This document shows, piece after piece, positions 37,018 to 45,553 of a stretch of 64,000 nt of DNA (position 1 is the stretch's first letter; every line of letters begins with the position of its first letter). The position numbers and the translations under genes were made by a program. The stretch spans positions 1-64,000 of the forward strand of contig JAWLAN010000023.1 in NCBI GenBank assembly GCA_041395385.1. The letters are read 5' to 3'. The notes beneath the pieces are model-generated. The model was not told the origin of the DNA. It did not search any database and saw only the letters and a list, made by a program, of their open reading frames with translations. The DNA comes from JAJVHZ01 sp041395385. Lineage in GTDB: Bacteria; Pseudomonadota; Gammaproteobacteria; JAJPIJ01.

Positions 37018-37659
37018 TCACGGTTCATGCCGGAAGCGGCCATGGCGCAGGAAGTACGCGGTCTGATACGCGGCCGCCGGCGCGAACATCAGGGCCAGGT
37101 GCGAGACCGGCAGGCAGATGTGATCGCTCATGCCGTCCATGCGCGTCTCCTCGACCGCCACCGTGCCGTCGTTGGGCGCGGCGAGCCCGCCGACGACCCG
37201 TCCGAGGCCGACCGACAGCGTCCCCGCGATCGAACCGAGCTCGTGCGTCCCGTTCCAGGGCGGCACGCCGCCGAGCAGCCCGTGCTCCAGGCTCTTGTTC
37301 AGGACCTTGCGCCCGAGCTCGAAGCGGGCCAGCACGCGGGCCGCCTGGCTGTAGCGGTGCGGCGTGCCCAGCGTGACCACGCGGCCGGGGCGCGGTTGCG
37401 GAAAGGCCGCGAAGAAATGGCGCAGCACCAGTCCGCCGAGGCTGTGGCCGACGAAATGCACGACCGAGGCATCGATATCGTCGGCCAGGCGCTTCAACGC
37501 GTAGGCATTGTCGCGCGGCGACTGCTCCAGCGTCGGATAGGAGAAGGTCCGTGTCGCGAATCCGGCATGGCGAAGCTGGGCCGCCATCGGCAGCATCGCC
37601 GCCCCGTGCAGGAACAGCCCGTGGACGAGCACGACCGATTGCTGGGTTCCGGGAGTCAT
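37018..37659 (-). CDS. alpha/beta hydrolase, lipase-like
   Basis: 213 aa, no signal peptide. VVLVHGLFLHGAAML holds the oxyanion HG motif, VHFVGHSLGGLVLRHF is the nucleophile elbow with the catalytic Ser, and VVTLGTPHRYSQAA follows. A late Asp (APNDGTVAVEETRM) and His (LPVSHLALM) could complete the triad. It resembles small esterases/lipases of the PGAP1-like group. Substrate unknown. Encoded just upstream of yebC on the same strand and divergent from the nuclease-like gene. Confidence 0.8.
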   Translation of the reverse strand: MTPGTQQSVVLVHGLFLHGAAMLPMAAQLRHAGFATRTFSYPTLEQSPRDNAYALKRLADDIDASVVHFVGHSLGGLVLRHFFAAFPQPRPGRVVTLGTPHRYSQAARVLARFELGRKVLNKSLEHGLLGGVPPWNGTHELGSIAGTLSVGLGRVVGGLAAPNDGTVAVEETRMDGMSDHICLPVSHLALMFAPAAAYQTAYFLRHGRFRHEP

Positions 37660-37778
37660 CGATCCCTCATCTCTTGCCGGCCGTCGCGACGCCGGCGGGT
37701 GGGCAGGGTACGCGCGCCGGGACTACACTCAGACAAGTCGCTCCCTTTGTTGATGGACCCCGACGCCGGTGGCGCCCC

Positions 37779-38312
37779 ATGGACATGCCCGCCATTATAG
37801 ATGTTGAAGCCTCCGGCCTCGGCCCCGGCAGCTACCCGATAGAGGTCGGATGCGTGCTTCCGTGCGGGACGCCGTTCTGTTCGCTGATCCATCCGGAGCC
37901 GGAGTGGCATCGCTGGGACACCGATGCCGAGCGCACGCACGGGATACGTCGCGAGGCGCTTTACATGTACGGCCGCAAGCCCACGGAGGTTACGCGGCAG
38001 CTCAACCACGTCCTGCGCGGGCGGACCGTCTACTGCGATGCCTGGAGCGAGGAGGGCGGCTGGCTCGCGCTGCTGTTCGACAGCGCGCGCTCGAAGAAAC
38101 GCTTCCGCGTGAAGCCCCTGCGGGCGCTGCTCTCCGAGGACCAGGCCGCGATCTGGGATCCGGTGAAGGAGCGGGTGACCAGGGAGCTCGCCTGCAGCCG
38201 GCACCGCGCCAGTCTCGATGCGCGCGTGCTGCAGATGACCTATGCACGCACGCTGGAGATCACGCGCTCGCCGCTGAGCGGCGCGGCGGTCACGCCGCCG
38301 CGGCTCTCCTGA
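37779..38312 (+). CDS. DEDD-type exonuclease-like protein
   Basis: 177 aa. The N-terminus PAIIDVEASGLGPGSYPIEVG has the DxE of exonuclease motif I; WDTDAERTHGI follows; TVYCDAWSEEGGW may be motif II; and HRASLDARVL, with His and Asp five apart, may be motif III of DEDDh nucleases. ATG 37779 or 37785 are both possible; neither has a good ribosome site. The DNA or RNA target is unknown. It converges on nadA. Confidence 0.65.
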   Translation: MDMPAIIDVEASGLGPGSYPIEVGCVLPCGTPFCSLIHPEPEWHRWDTDAERTHGIRREALYMYGRKPTEVTRQLNHVLRGRTVYCDAWSEEGGWLALLFDSARSKKRFRVKPLRALLSEDQAAIWDPVKERVTRELACSRHRASLDARVLQMTYARTLEITRSPLSGAAVTPPRLS

Positions 38313-38334
38313 GGCGTGCAGACCCCCCGGGGAT

Positions 38335-39408
38335 TCAGGCGTCGCTGGCGCCGAGCACCTGCTTCTTGCGGGTCATCGCGAACTCCAGCATGCGCTGTAT
38401 CGGCACCACCGCCTGCACGCGGATGTCCTCGTCGACGAAGACCTCGCCGCTGCCGGTGGCGAGCGCGTGCTCGAGCTTGCGCAGGCCGTTCATCGCCATC
38501 CAGGGGCAGTGCGCGCAGGAGCGGCAGGTGGCGCTGCGGCCCGCGGTCGGCGCCTCTATGAATTCCTTGCCGGGCGCCGCCTTCTGCATCTTGTGGAAGA
38601 TGCCCTTGTCGGTGGCGACGATGAAGCGGCGGGCGTCCAGCGACTTCGCCGCCTTGATGAGCTGGGTCGTCGATCCGACCACGTCGGCCTGGCGTATCAC
38701 CGCCTCGGGCGACTCCGGATGCACCAGGACCTTCGCATCCGGGTAGCGCCGGCGCATGTCCTCGAGCTCCAGGCCCTTGAACTCCTCGTGCACGATGCAC
38801 GAGCCGTTCCAGAGGATCATGTCGGCGCCGGTGTGGCGCTGGATGTAGTCGCCGAGATACTTGTCTGGCGCCCACAGGATCTTCTCGCCGCGCTCGTGCA
38901 GGTACTTCACGATGTCCACGGCGACGCTAGAGGTCACCATCCAGTCCGCGCGCGCCTTCACCGCCGCGCTGGTGTTGGCGTAGACCACGACGGTGCGATC
39001 GGGGTGCTGGTCGCAGAACTCCGCGAACTCCTTGGGCGGGCAGCCCAGGTCCAGCGAGCACTCGGCCTGCAGCTCCGGCATCAGCACGCGCTTCTCCGGG
39101 TTCAGGATCTTTGCCGTCTCGCCCATGAAACGCACGCCCGCGACCACCAGTGTCGTGGCCTCGTGCTCGTGGCCGAAGCGCGCCATGTCCAGCGAATCGG
39201 AGACATAGCCGCCGGTCTCCTCGGCCAGCAGCTGGATGTCGGGGTCGGTGTAGTAGTGCGCGATGAGCACCGCATCCTTCTCGCGCAGCAGGTCCTTGAT
39301 GCGGGCGCGGAGCCGCTCGCGCTCCTGCGGTTCCAGCGACTCGGAGATCGTCGGCGGCACCTCGAACTTCGGCGTCCTGGGGATGATGATCTTGGGGATG
39401 CTGCTCAT
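38335..39408 (-). CDS. nadA: quinolinate synthase A
   Basis: [4Fe-4S] enzyme condensing iminoaspartate with dihydroxyacetone phosphate to quinolinate in NAD synthesis. 357 aa. Three cluster Cys are plausible in AECSLDLGCPP, WNGSCIVHEEF and CRSCAHCPWM. Also seen: LIAHYYTDPDIQLLAEE, VVAGVRFMGETAKIL, and VLVHPESPEAV. It lies 56 bp downstream of a Nudix/winged-helix gene of NrtR type, a context that fits NAD control. Confidence 0.96.
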   Translation of the reverse strand: MSSIPKIIIPRTPKFEVPPTISESLEPQERERLRARIKDLLREKDAVLIAHYYTDPDIQLLAEETGGYVSDSLDMARFGHEHEATTLVVAGVRFMGETAKILNPEKRVLMPELQAECSLDLGCPPKEFAEFCDQHPDRTVVVYANTSAAVKARADWMVTSSVAVDIVKYLHERGEKILWAPDKYLGDYIQRHTGADMILWNGSCIVHEEFKGLELEDMRRRYPDAKVLVHPESPEAVIRQADVVGSTTQLIKAAKSLDARRFIVATDKGIFHKMQKAAPGKEFIEAPTAGRSATCRSCAHCPWMAMNGLRKLEHALATGSGEVFVDEDIRVQAVVPIQRMLEFAMTRKKQVLGASDA

Positions 39409-39464
39409 CGTCGACCTTCGCGGTTGGGTGGATTCCTCCGGCCTGCCTTCGGCGCGCGGCGCCT

Positions 39465-40160
39465 TCAGCCGTGTTTCGGGCTGCTCGCCGCACGGCGCGT
39501 CCTGCGCCGTGCCGTCTTCCTCCTCGCGGATTGGAACAGCTGCTCGCGACCGCTCGCCTCGCGCGCATATTCGCCGGTCGGCCGCAGCCAGTCCAGCGCC
39601 TGGATGACGCGGCGAAAGTCCTCGCGGTCGAGGTCCTTGTCCAATACGGCCTCGTAGACGCCCTGAAGTTCCGACAGCGTAAAGCGCTGCGGCAGGAACC
39701 GGAGCGCAGCATCCGAGTGCATGATCCGTGCGGTGAGGTGGCGAACCGCCAGGGGCATGAGGTCCTCGTGATCGAAGGCGAGCGGCGGCGGCCGGCGCGC
39801 GTCGAACCAGCCGACGTCGCCGGCGTCGTCGGCGGCGACCGGGTTCACCTCGTCCGGGCGCACCAGCCCCATGTGCAGGATGGAGATGTTGCGCTCGCGC
39901 GGGTCACGCCCCGGCGTGCCGGCGGCGTGGAACTGCTCGAGCTCCACGCCGCTCACCCCGGTCTCCTCCTCGAGCTCGCGCAGCGCGCAGTCCAGCAGGT
40001 CCTCCTCGTAGTCGAGGAAACCGCCGGGAAACGCCCAGCGGCCCGCGTAGGGCTCGTGCCGGCGCTGGATGAGCAGGACCTCGAGCCGGCCGTCGCGCAC
40101 GGTGAACAGCACCGCGTCGGTGGTGACCGCCGGGTGCGGATATTCGTAGACGTACGCCAT
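39465..40160 (-). CDS. Nudix hydrolase with C-terminal winged helix (NrtR-like)
   Basis: 231 aa. The Nudix box is perfect by pattern (G-x5-E-x7-REUxEExGU): GFLDYEEDLLDCAL then RELEEETGV, so hydrolase activity is possible. The C-terminal third (FTLSELQGVYEAVLDKDLDR then EDFRRVIQALDWL) matches the winged-helix domain of NrtR regulators of NAD metabolism, which sense ADP-ribose. A basic tail (RRKTARRRTRR) ends the protein. It is directly upstream of nadA. It could be a NAD-responsive repressor, an ADP-ribose pyrophosphatase, or both. A TATAAT lies only 6 bp before the ATG, hinting at a leaderless message. Confidence 0.82.
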   Translation of the reverse strand: MAYVYEYPHPAVTTDAVLFTVRDGRLEVLLIQRRHEPYAGRWAFPGGFLDYEEDLLDCALRELEEETGVSGVELEQFHAAGTPGRDPRERNISILHMGLVRPDEVNPVAADDAGDVGWFDARRPPPLAFDHEDLMPLAVRHLTARIMHSDAALRFLPQRFTLSELQGVYEAVLDKDLDREDFRRVIQALDWLRPTGEYAREASGREQLFQSARRKTARRRTRRAASSPKHG

Positions 40161-40166
40161 GCCCCG

Positions 40167-40172
40167 ATTATA
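40167..40172 (-). promoter_or_regulatory. candidate -10 box abutting the NrtR-like start
   Basis: TATAAT on the minus strand with only 6 bp to the ATG, so the transcript would begin at or within the start codon. No clear -35 box was found. Confidence 0.35.
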
Positions 40173-40304
40173 GGGATCAGCGCGACGATCCGGCACCGGC
40201 AGCGGCCGGTGTCCGCTACAGGAGCACGTGCGTGCCGAGCACCACAACGCGGTGCACATCCGCGCGCGGCGACAGTAGATCGGCTCAAAGGAACCGCGGA
40301 TACA

Positions 40305-40322
40305 CGCCCCGCTGGCGGGGCG
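40305..40322 (-). terminator. hairpin downstream of aspS
   Basis: CGCCCCGC / 2-nt loop / GCGGGGCG, a perfect 8-bp GC stem 22 bp after the aspS stop. No T-run follows. Confidence 0.4.
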
Positions 40323-40343
40323 CATGGACGGCGGCGGGTCCGG

Positions 40344-42131
40344 TCAGGCCTTGGCGGTCTCGCCGGCGGGCTTGCGCAGCCTGATGTGCAGCTCGCGCAG
40401 CGCATGCTCGCTCGCCTCCGAGGGCGCGTTGGTGAGCGGGCAGGCGGCGGTCTGCGTCTTGGGGAAGGCGATGACGTCGCGGATGGAGCCGGCGCCGGCC
40501 ATCAGCATGACGATGCGATCCAGGCCGAAGGCGATGCCGCCGTGCGGCGGGCAGCCGTAGCGGAATGCCTCGAGCAGGAATCCAAACTTCTCCTGCTGCG
40601 CCGCCTCGTCGATCCCGAGCAGCCTGAACACGGTCTGCTGCAGCCGCTGGTTGTGGATACGCACCGAGCCGCCGCCGATCTCCGAGCCGTTGAGCACCAT
40701 GTCGTAGGCCTTGGCGATCGCCGCACCCGGGGACTCCGCCAGCGCCGCCGGGTCGAGATTCCGGGGCGAGGTGAAGGGGTGATGCATGGCGTCCCAGCGC
40801 TCCTCGTCCTCGTTCCACTCGAACATCGGGAAGTCCACCACCCACAGCGGTTTCCAGCCGTGCTCGATGAGGTCGAGGTCGTGGCCGAGCTTCACGCGCA
40901 GGTTGCCGAGCGCGTCGTTGACCACCTTGGCCTTGTCGGCGCCGAAGAAGATGAGATCGCCGTTCTCCGCGCCGGTGCGCTCGACGAGCTCCTTCAGCAC
41001 CAGGCTGGACATGAACTTCACGATCGGCGACTGCAGCCCCTCGGGCAGGTTGGTCTTGTCGTTGACCTTGATGTAGGCGAGGCCCTTGGCGCCGTAGTTG
41101 CCGACGTAGGCGGTGTAGTCGTCGATCTGTTTGCGCGACATCTCCCCGCCCCTGGGCACGCGCAGGGCCGTGACGCGGTAGCCCGGTGTGGTGGCCGCGG
41201 CCGCGAACACCTTGAAGTCAGTGCCCTGCATCAGGTCGGCGACCTCGACCAGCTCCAGCGGCACGCGCAGATCGGGTCGATCGGTGCCGTAGCGCGCGAC
41301 GGCCTCGGCATGGCTCATGCGCGGGAAGGGGTTCGGCAGCGCCACCTCGATCGCCTCGCGGAACAGCGTGCGGATCAGATCTTCCATCAGCGCGGTGATC
41401 TGGGGCACGTCGAGGAAGCTCGTCTCGATGTCGAGCTGCGTGAATTCCGGCTGCCGGTCGGCGCGAAGGTCCTCGTCGCGGAAGCAGCGCGTGATCTGGT
41501 AGTAGCGATCCATGCCGGACATCATCAGCAGCTGCTTGAACAGCTGCGGCGACTGCGGCAGGGCGAAGAACTTGCCCTCGTGCGTGCGGCTCGGCACGAG
41601 GTAGTCGCGTGCGCCCTCGGGTGTGGCCTTGGTGAGCATCGGGGTCTCGAACTCGTTGAAACCCTGCTCGTCGAGGAACCGCCGCATGATGCGCGCCACC
41701 TTGGCGCGCAGCAGCAGGTTGTCCTTCATGTGCTCGCGGCGCAGGTCGATGTAGCGGTACTTCAGCCGCAGCTCCTCGTTGACGACGTCCTCGTCGATCT
41801 GGAAGGGCAGGGCGTCGGCCGGGTTGAGCACCTCGATCTCCTTGCCGAGCACCTCGATCTCGCCAGTGGGGATCGAGAGATTCTCGGTGCCCGGCGGGCG
41901 GCGCCGCACCGTGCCGGTGATCCGCAGCACGAATTCGTGGCGCACCTTCTCGGCGACGGTGAAGGCCTGCGGCGTATCCGGGTCGAACACCGCCTGCACG
42001 CGGCCGGCGCGATCGCGCAGGTCGATGAAGATGACGCCGCCGTGGTCGCGGCGGTGGTGAGCCCAGCCGCAGAGCGTGACGGTCTGGCCGACGTGCGACG
42101 CGTTCACTTCGCCGCAGTAATGGGTGCGCAT
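40344..42131 (-). CDS. aspS: aspartyl-tRNA synthetase, probably non-discriminating
   Basis: Charges tRNA-Asp, and probably tRNA-Asn, with Asp. 595 aa, normal for the bacterial type. The anticodon-binding OB fold starts MRTHYCGEVNASHVGQ; class II motifs include FRDEDLRADRQPEFTQLDIE (motif 2) and GGIAFGLDRIVMLM (motif 3). The GAD insert domain lies between. In RRDHGGVIF the residue at the E. coli Leu position is His30, and RRRPPGTEN has Gly81 where E. coli has Lys; both match the non-discriminating enzyme of Pseudomonas aeruginosa. ATG 42131 follows GAGGTTTCT. The 292 bp upstream hold no gene. Confidence 0.96.
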   Translation of the reverse strand: MRTHYCGEVNASHVGQTVTLCGWAHHRRDHGGVIFIDLRDRAGRVQAVFDPDTPQAFTVAEKVRHEFVLRITGTVRRRPPGTENLSIPTGEIEVLGKEIEVLNPADALPFQIDEDVVNEELRLKYRYIDLRREHMKDNLLLRAKVARIMRRFLDEQGFNEFETPMLTKATPEGARDYLVPSRTHEGKFFALPQSPQLFKQLLMMSGMDRYYQITRCFRDEDLRADRQPEFTQLDIETSFLDVPQITALMEDLIRTLFREAIEVALPNPFPRMSHAEAVARYGTDRPDLRVPLELVEVADLMQGTDFKVFAAAATTPGYRVTALRVPRGGEMSRKQIDDYTAYVGNYGAKGLAYIKVNDKTNLPEGLQSPIVKFMSSLVLKELVERTGAENGDLIFFGADKAKVVNDALGNLRVKLGHDLDLIEHGWKPLWVVDFPMFEWNEDEERWDAMHHPFTSPRNLDPAALAESPGAAIAKAYDMVLNGSEIGGGSVRIHNQRLQQTVFRLLGIDEAAQQEKFGFLLEAFRYGCPPHGGIAFGLDRIVMLMAGAGSIRDVIAFPKTQTAACPLTNAPSEASEHALRELHIRLRKPAGETAKA

Positions 42132-42423
42132 AGAAACCTCAAAGGTTCGAATTCGGTTTGTCCGCCCCGGCCGGCGGGGCGTGGCACTGGAGAGGACGCT
42201 GCTCGGCGCACGGCGGGATCGTGGTCCCATTCCCCTTCCACCCGCCCCTGCGACATGCGGGGCCGGGGCTTTAGCCGCGGCGCGCGCGGCGACCGGGTCG
42301 GAAGCCCGGGAATGGTACGGGCAGCGCTGCGGCAACGCAACGCGGCGGCGCTCCGGAGCGCAGCGGCCCCCGGCGCCTGCGACCGGGGCGGTCAGGCGCT
42401 GGCCGTCGAACGGCGCGCGCCGG

Positions 42424-42771
42424 TCAGGCGCCGTCGCCCGCGGCCTTCTTTTTCTTCTTCTCGCCATTCGCGGCGGGCTTGGCCGGTTCGCTGGCCGCTT
42501 CCGGCTTGGAGCCGGCCTCCTTGGCCTGCGCGGACTTCCCGGCGGCGCCTTCCTCGCCTTCCTTTTTCCTCTCGGCAGCCGGCTTGCCCTTGTCGCGGAA
42601 GTCGGTGACGTACCAGCCGCTGCCCTTGAGCTGGAATCCCGCGGCCGAGATCAACTTCCGCAGCTTGTTTTTCCTGCACTTCGGACACTGCGTCAGCGGC
42701 GGGTCCTTGATCGATTGCATGACCTCGAGCTGATGACCGCAGCCCGCGCAGGCGTACTCGTAAATCGGCAT
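42424..42771 (-). CDS. FmdB-family zinc-ribbon protein
   Basis: 115 aa. N-terminal zinc ribbon MPIYEYACAGCGHQLEV with CxxC, and CPKCRKNKLRKLISA with the second CxxC, then a charged Lys/Glu/Ala tail (ending GEKKKKKAAGDGA) likely to be disordered. FmdB-like proteins commonly precede aspS in gammaproteobacteria; their role is not known, though regulation has been suggested for the founding member. Confidence 0.88.
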   Translation of the reverse strand: MPIYEYACAGCGHQLEVMQSIKDPPLTQCPKCRKNKLRKLISAAGFQLKGSGWYVTDFRDKGKPAAERKKEGEEGAAGKSAQAKEAGSKPEAASEPAKPAANGEKKKKKAAGDGA

Positions 42772-42910
42772 TCGCGTCTCCCGTTGTTCCTGGCAGCGAG
42801 ATGTAGCAATTCAGGTACGGGCAAAATAGGGGCTGGCGCAAAAAAATCAAGGCCATGGCGGCGTGCAGAACGCCGTGTCGCGCGCGCTTCCCAGCGCCCC
42901 GGCGGCGCGG

Positions 42911-42916
42911 TATCAT
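42911..42916 (+). promoter_or_regulatory. possible -10 box of tRNA-Lys
   Basis: TATCAT, 37 bp before the mature 5' end of the tRNA, in an otherwise GC-rich stretch. The -35 element is unclear. Confidence 0.3.
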
Positions 42917-42953
42917 CGCGCCCCTTTGCAGCATCGCCTCCCGCCCCGTCACC

Positions 42954-43029
42954 GGGCCGTTAGCTCAGCCGGTAGAGCAGCGGACTTTTAATCCGTTGGT
43001 CGCAGGTTCGACTCCTGCACGGCCCACCA
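42954..43029 (+). tRNA. tRNA-Lys (anticodon TTT)
   Basis: 76 nt with encoded CCA. Acceptor stem GGGCCGT pairs with ACGGCCC; D-loop TAGCTCAGCCGGTAGAGCA; anticodon loop CTTTTAA with TTT at 42987-42989; T-arm GCAGGTTCGACTCCTGC. It is close to E. coli tRNA-Lys. The 3' end is followed within 7 bp by an integrase remnant, so it is a likely attachment site. Confidence 0.97.
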
Positions 43030-43035
43030 TTTATA

Positions 43036-43541
43036 TCAAGTAGTTGGATCATTACGCTTCGCGCCACCCAATGCGTTTGCATGAGTTCTGCGTGAACCAT
43101 CGTGTTTCTTTACCACCGCGCGACTCAGCGCCACCATAACCGGTGTTGACGTGTCCTGCTCACGGTTCCGGTTCGCGGCGTTCAGCAGCGTTGAAAACTC
43201 TGTGGCCGAGTAGTGTGTCGTGATGTGCCCCGAGCGATGCGCGAGCAAAGCCAACCGGTCCTCGAAGCTCATGGCGGCCGCGGGAAACCGCCGACCAAGC
43301 GTGTGCATCCGATCCTGCACGGAAGCCAGCGGCAGGCCGGACTACTCCTGCGCTGACTGCCAGCCGCGGTTCAACGTGCGAGCGACCGGATTACGTCGAT
43401 AGCAAACACGAACTCGTCATGAACACCGCGCTGTGCATCGAGGATCTGCTTTCCGACCCGATTCGACAGCGCCAATAGATCATCTCCATTTGTTACACAC
43501 TCGCCTGGGAGGTCGAACAGCTACCGGTGGGGGGTGGTTCC
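43036..43541 (-). pseudogene. decayed tyrosine-recombinase (phage-type integrase) gene
   Basis: The minus strand reads, in broken frames, LPGECVTNGDDLLALSNRVG, QILDAQRGVHDEFVFAIDV, RTLNRGWQSAQE then a TAG stop, and finally SGLPLASVQDRMHTLGRRF, MSFEDRLALLAHRSGHITTH and YSATEFSTLLNAANR. These match the C-terminal catalytic half of integrases; the box II that should read HxLRHT is changed to QDRMHT, so the catalytic Arg context is lost. There is at least one frameshift near 43380 and one stop. The 5' part is missing, cut by the IS element. The 3' end abuts tRNA-Lys, as expected for an element integrated at that tRNA. Confidence 0.8.
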
Positions 43542-44907
43542 GATGGTGTCCCAGCCCGTGGTGTATGAGTCGTGATCCTTCGGTGGCTGGATACCCGGCT
43601 CAGCTGATCACCGCCGGCAGCCGGGCCGTTTGATTCTCACTCAGGCTCTGCAATCCCTCAAGCTGCATGTAACGGCGCTGCAGTTGCCATTCGTCGTTTT
43701 GCTCGAGCAGCAGTGCGCCGACCAGCCGCACGATGGCCGCCTCGTTCGGGAAGATCCCGACCACATCGGTGCGCCGTTTGACCTCGGCGTTCACCCGCTC
43801 CAGCGGATTGGTTGAGTGGATCTGCAGGCGATGGGCCTTCGGAAAACTTATGAAGGCCAGCACCTCGCTCTCCGCGGTGTCCATCAGCGCCGCGAGCTTC
43901 GGAAGTTTCCCGCGCAGCTGATCGGCCACCGCCCGCCACTGCGCGACTGCAGCCTCCGCCGTGTCCTGCGCGAAGACCGTGTTGATGAGCGCCAGCACCA
44001 TCTGCCGCTGGCCCTTGCCGGCATGCGCCAGGGCGTTGCGGATGAAATGCACCCGACAGCGCTGCCAGGTGGCTTTCAGCACCTTCCCCGCCGCCGCCTT
44101 CAGCCCCTCGTGCGCGTCGGAGATCACCAGCTTCACGCCGCGCAGCCCACGGCGCGTCAGGCTGCGCAGAAACTCGCTCCAGAACGGCTCCGCCTCCGAG
44201 GGCCCCACCGCCATGCCCAGCACCTCGCGCGTCCCCTCGGTATTCACCGCCACGGCGATTATTACCGCCACCGAGACGATCCGCCCGGCCTGGCGCACCT
44301 TCACGTAGGTCGCGTCAATCCACAGATACGGCCAGTCCCCTTCCAATGGCCGCTCCAGAAACGCATGCACCCGCTCGTCGATCTCCGCGGCCAGCCGCGA
44401 GACCTGACTCTTGGAGATCCCGCTCATCCCCATCGCCTTGACCAGCTCATCGACCGAGCGGGTCGAAACCCCCTGCACGTAGGCCTCCTGGATCACCGCC
44501 GCCAGCGCCTTCTCCGCCGTGCGACGCGGCTCCAGAAACCCGGGAAAATAGCTGCCGCGGCGCAGCTTCGGGATCTGCAACTCCACCGTCCCGGCGCGCG
44601 TCTCCCACGCCCGCTCCCGGTAGCCGTTGCGGCTGTTGGCCCGCTCCGGGCTGCGCTGGCCCCAGGCCGCCGCGCACAGGCTCTCCACGTCCATCTCCAT
44701 CAGCCGCTGCGCCACGAACTGGATCATCTCGCGCAGGAAATCCGCCTCGGCCCCCTTCTCAGCGAGCTCCGCCAGTGACATGCTGGGCTTGGTCATCGTG
44801 TATCTCCTCGTTTTGGTTAAGGTCTTCGCAAACCCAACCTTACCGAAGAATCACGATGACCGCCTCTTCCAGGCGGCCTCTCTTACACCACGACCGGGGA
44901 CGCCATC
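43542..44907. mobile_element. complete IS256-family insertion sequence
   Basis: 1366 bp. The left end GATGGTGTCCCAGCCCGTGG is matched by the inverted right end GATGGCGTCCCCGGTCGTGG, followed on both sides by related subterminal words (GTGATCCTTCGG / GTGATTCTTCGG). One transposase gene fills the centre. The 8-bp flanks (GTGGTTCC and GTGTTTCG) agree at 6 of 8 positions, so a target duplication is uncertain. Confidence 0.85.
43600..44796 (-). CDS. IS256-family transposase
   Basis: 398 aa, full length for the family. Likely DDE residues: Asp in LWIDATYVKVR, Asp in LVISDAHEGLKAA, and Glu in NPLERVNAEVKRRTDVVGI. The N-terminal region has ANSRNGYRERAWETRAGTVE and the helix-turn-helix-like MGMSGISKSQVSRLAAEI. 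The frame is intact, so the element may still be mobile. Confidence 0.95.
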   Translation of the reverse strand: MTKPSMSLAELAEKGAEADFLREMIQFVAQRLMEMDVESLCAAAWGQRSPERANSRNGYRERAWETRAGTVELQIPKLRRGSYFPGFLEPRRTAEKALAAVIQEAYVQGVSTRSVDELVKAMGMSGISKSQVSRLAAEIDERVHAFLERPLEGDWPYLWIDATYVKVRQAGRIVSVAVIIAVAVNTEGTREVLGMAVGPSEAEPFWSEFLRSLTRRGLRGVKLVISDAHEGLKAAAGKVLKATWQRCRVHFIRNALAHAGKGQRQMVLALINTVFAQDTAEAAVAQWRAVADQLRGKLPKLAALMDTAESEVLAFISFPKAHRLQIHSTNPLERVNAEVKRRTDVVGIFPNEAAIVRLVGALLLEQNDEWQLQRRYMQLEGLQSLSENQTARLPAVIS

Positions 44908-45375
44908 GTGTTTCGTGTTTTTTGTTGTCGTGGTTGTTTGGGCGCGGCATGGTCGAAAAAGGACGAACAGGATCCACCGGTGCGTTTCGTCGGGGCGCTC
45001 GCCTACATCGACGAGAGGAGGGGGGCCGAAAAGCAAGTCATCGACCTTCACCGCTCCCTCGAGGAACGCGTGCGCATGCGCATCGCCGAGTTCGAGACCC
45101 CGCTGCGCGAGCGGGCCCTTCTCACATGCCGCTGCGCATGACCTGCGCGCGCCGCCGACGGTTGCGGGCAGATCCTCGGCGGGAAGAACCCGCTGCGGCT
45201 CGATGTAACTGCGCTGAATTACCTCGAGCGTATCCGCGCCGCCAGTGGGCACCTGTACGAGGTGATCGACGACTTGGTCGAACTGATCCACATCACGCGC
45301 GCTCAGCTCAGGCCGGAGGAGGTGGACCTCTCCGCCCACGCCCTCCGCACTCTAAGTGAGTTGCCGGCGCGTGAC
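44908..45375 (+). pseudogene. relic of a PAS-type sensor histidine kinase
   Basis: Two pieces in different frames. The first (from ~44980) reads VRFVGALAYIDERRGAEKQV and SLEERVRMRIAEFE, the usual end of a PAS domain leading into the coiled linker, and stops at 45141. The second (45213 on) reads LNYLERIRAASGHLYEVIDD, LVELIHITRAQLRPEEVDLS, the dimerisation helices of a HisKA domain. The phospho-acceptor His region and the ATPase domain are missing. It begins right at the IS end. Confidence 0.65.
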
Positions 45376-45553
45376 TGGCGTGGTCGATATTCGGGTGCCG
45401 GAAGATCTCCTTCACGATCCGAGGCAGGCCGCGTGGCCAGATGCCGTAGCAATCTTGATCCAAATCAACTATCGAATAAGCGGTTCAAGTTTCCGGGCAC
45501 GCGGACGCAACAAAGTGCGTATCGGCATGGCCACGCCAACAGCGGAGGAAACC

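Noticed and set aside
39471..42608. 1045-codon plus-strand frame opposite the NrtR-like and aspS genes
   Set aside because: Antisense shadow; aspS on the minus strand has full class II synthetase motifs.
43030..43600. A second copy of the tRNA-Lys 3' end as a right attachment site
   Set aside because: Only a short chance match (ACTCCTGC) near 43346 was seen, too short to be an attachment repeat.
44627..45208. Plus-strand frames overlapping the IS256 transposase start and the downstream IS end
   Set aside because: They read across the IS border and have no family features.
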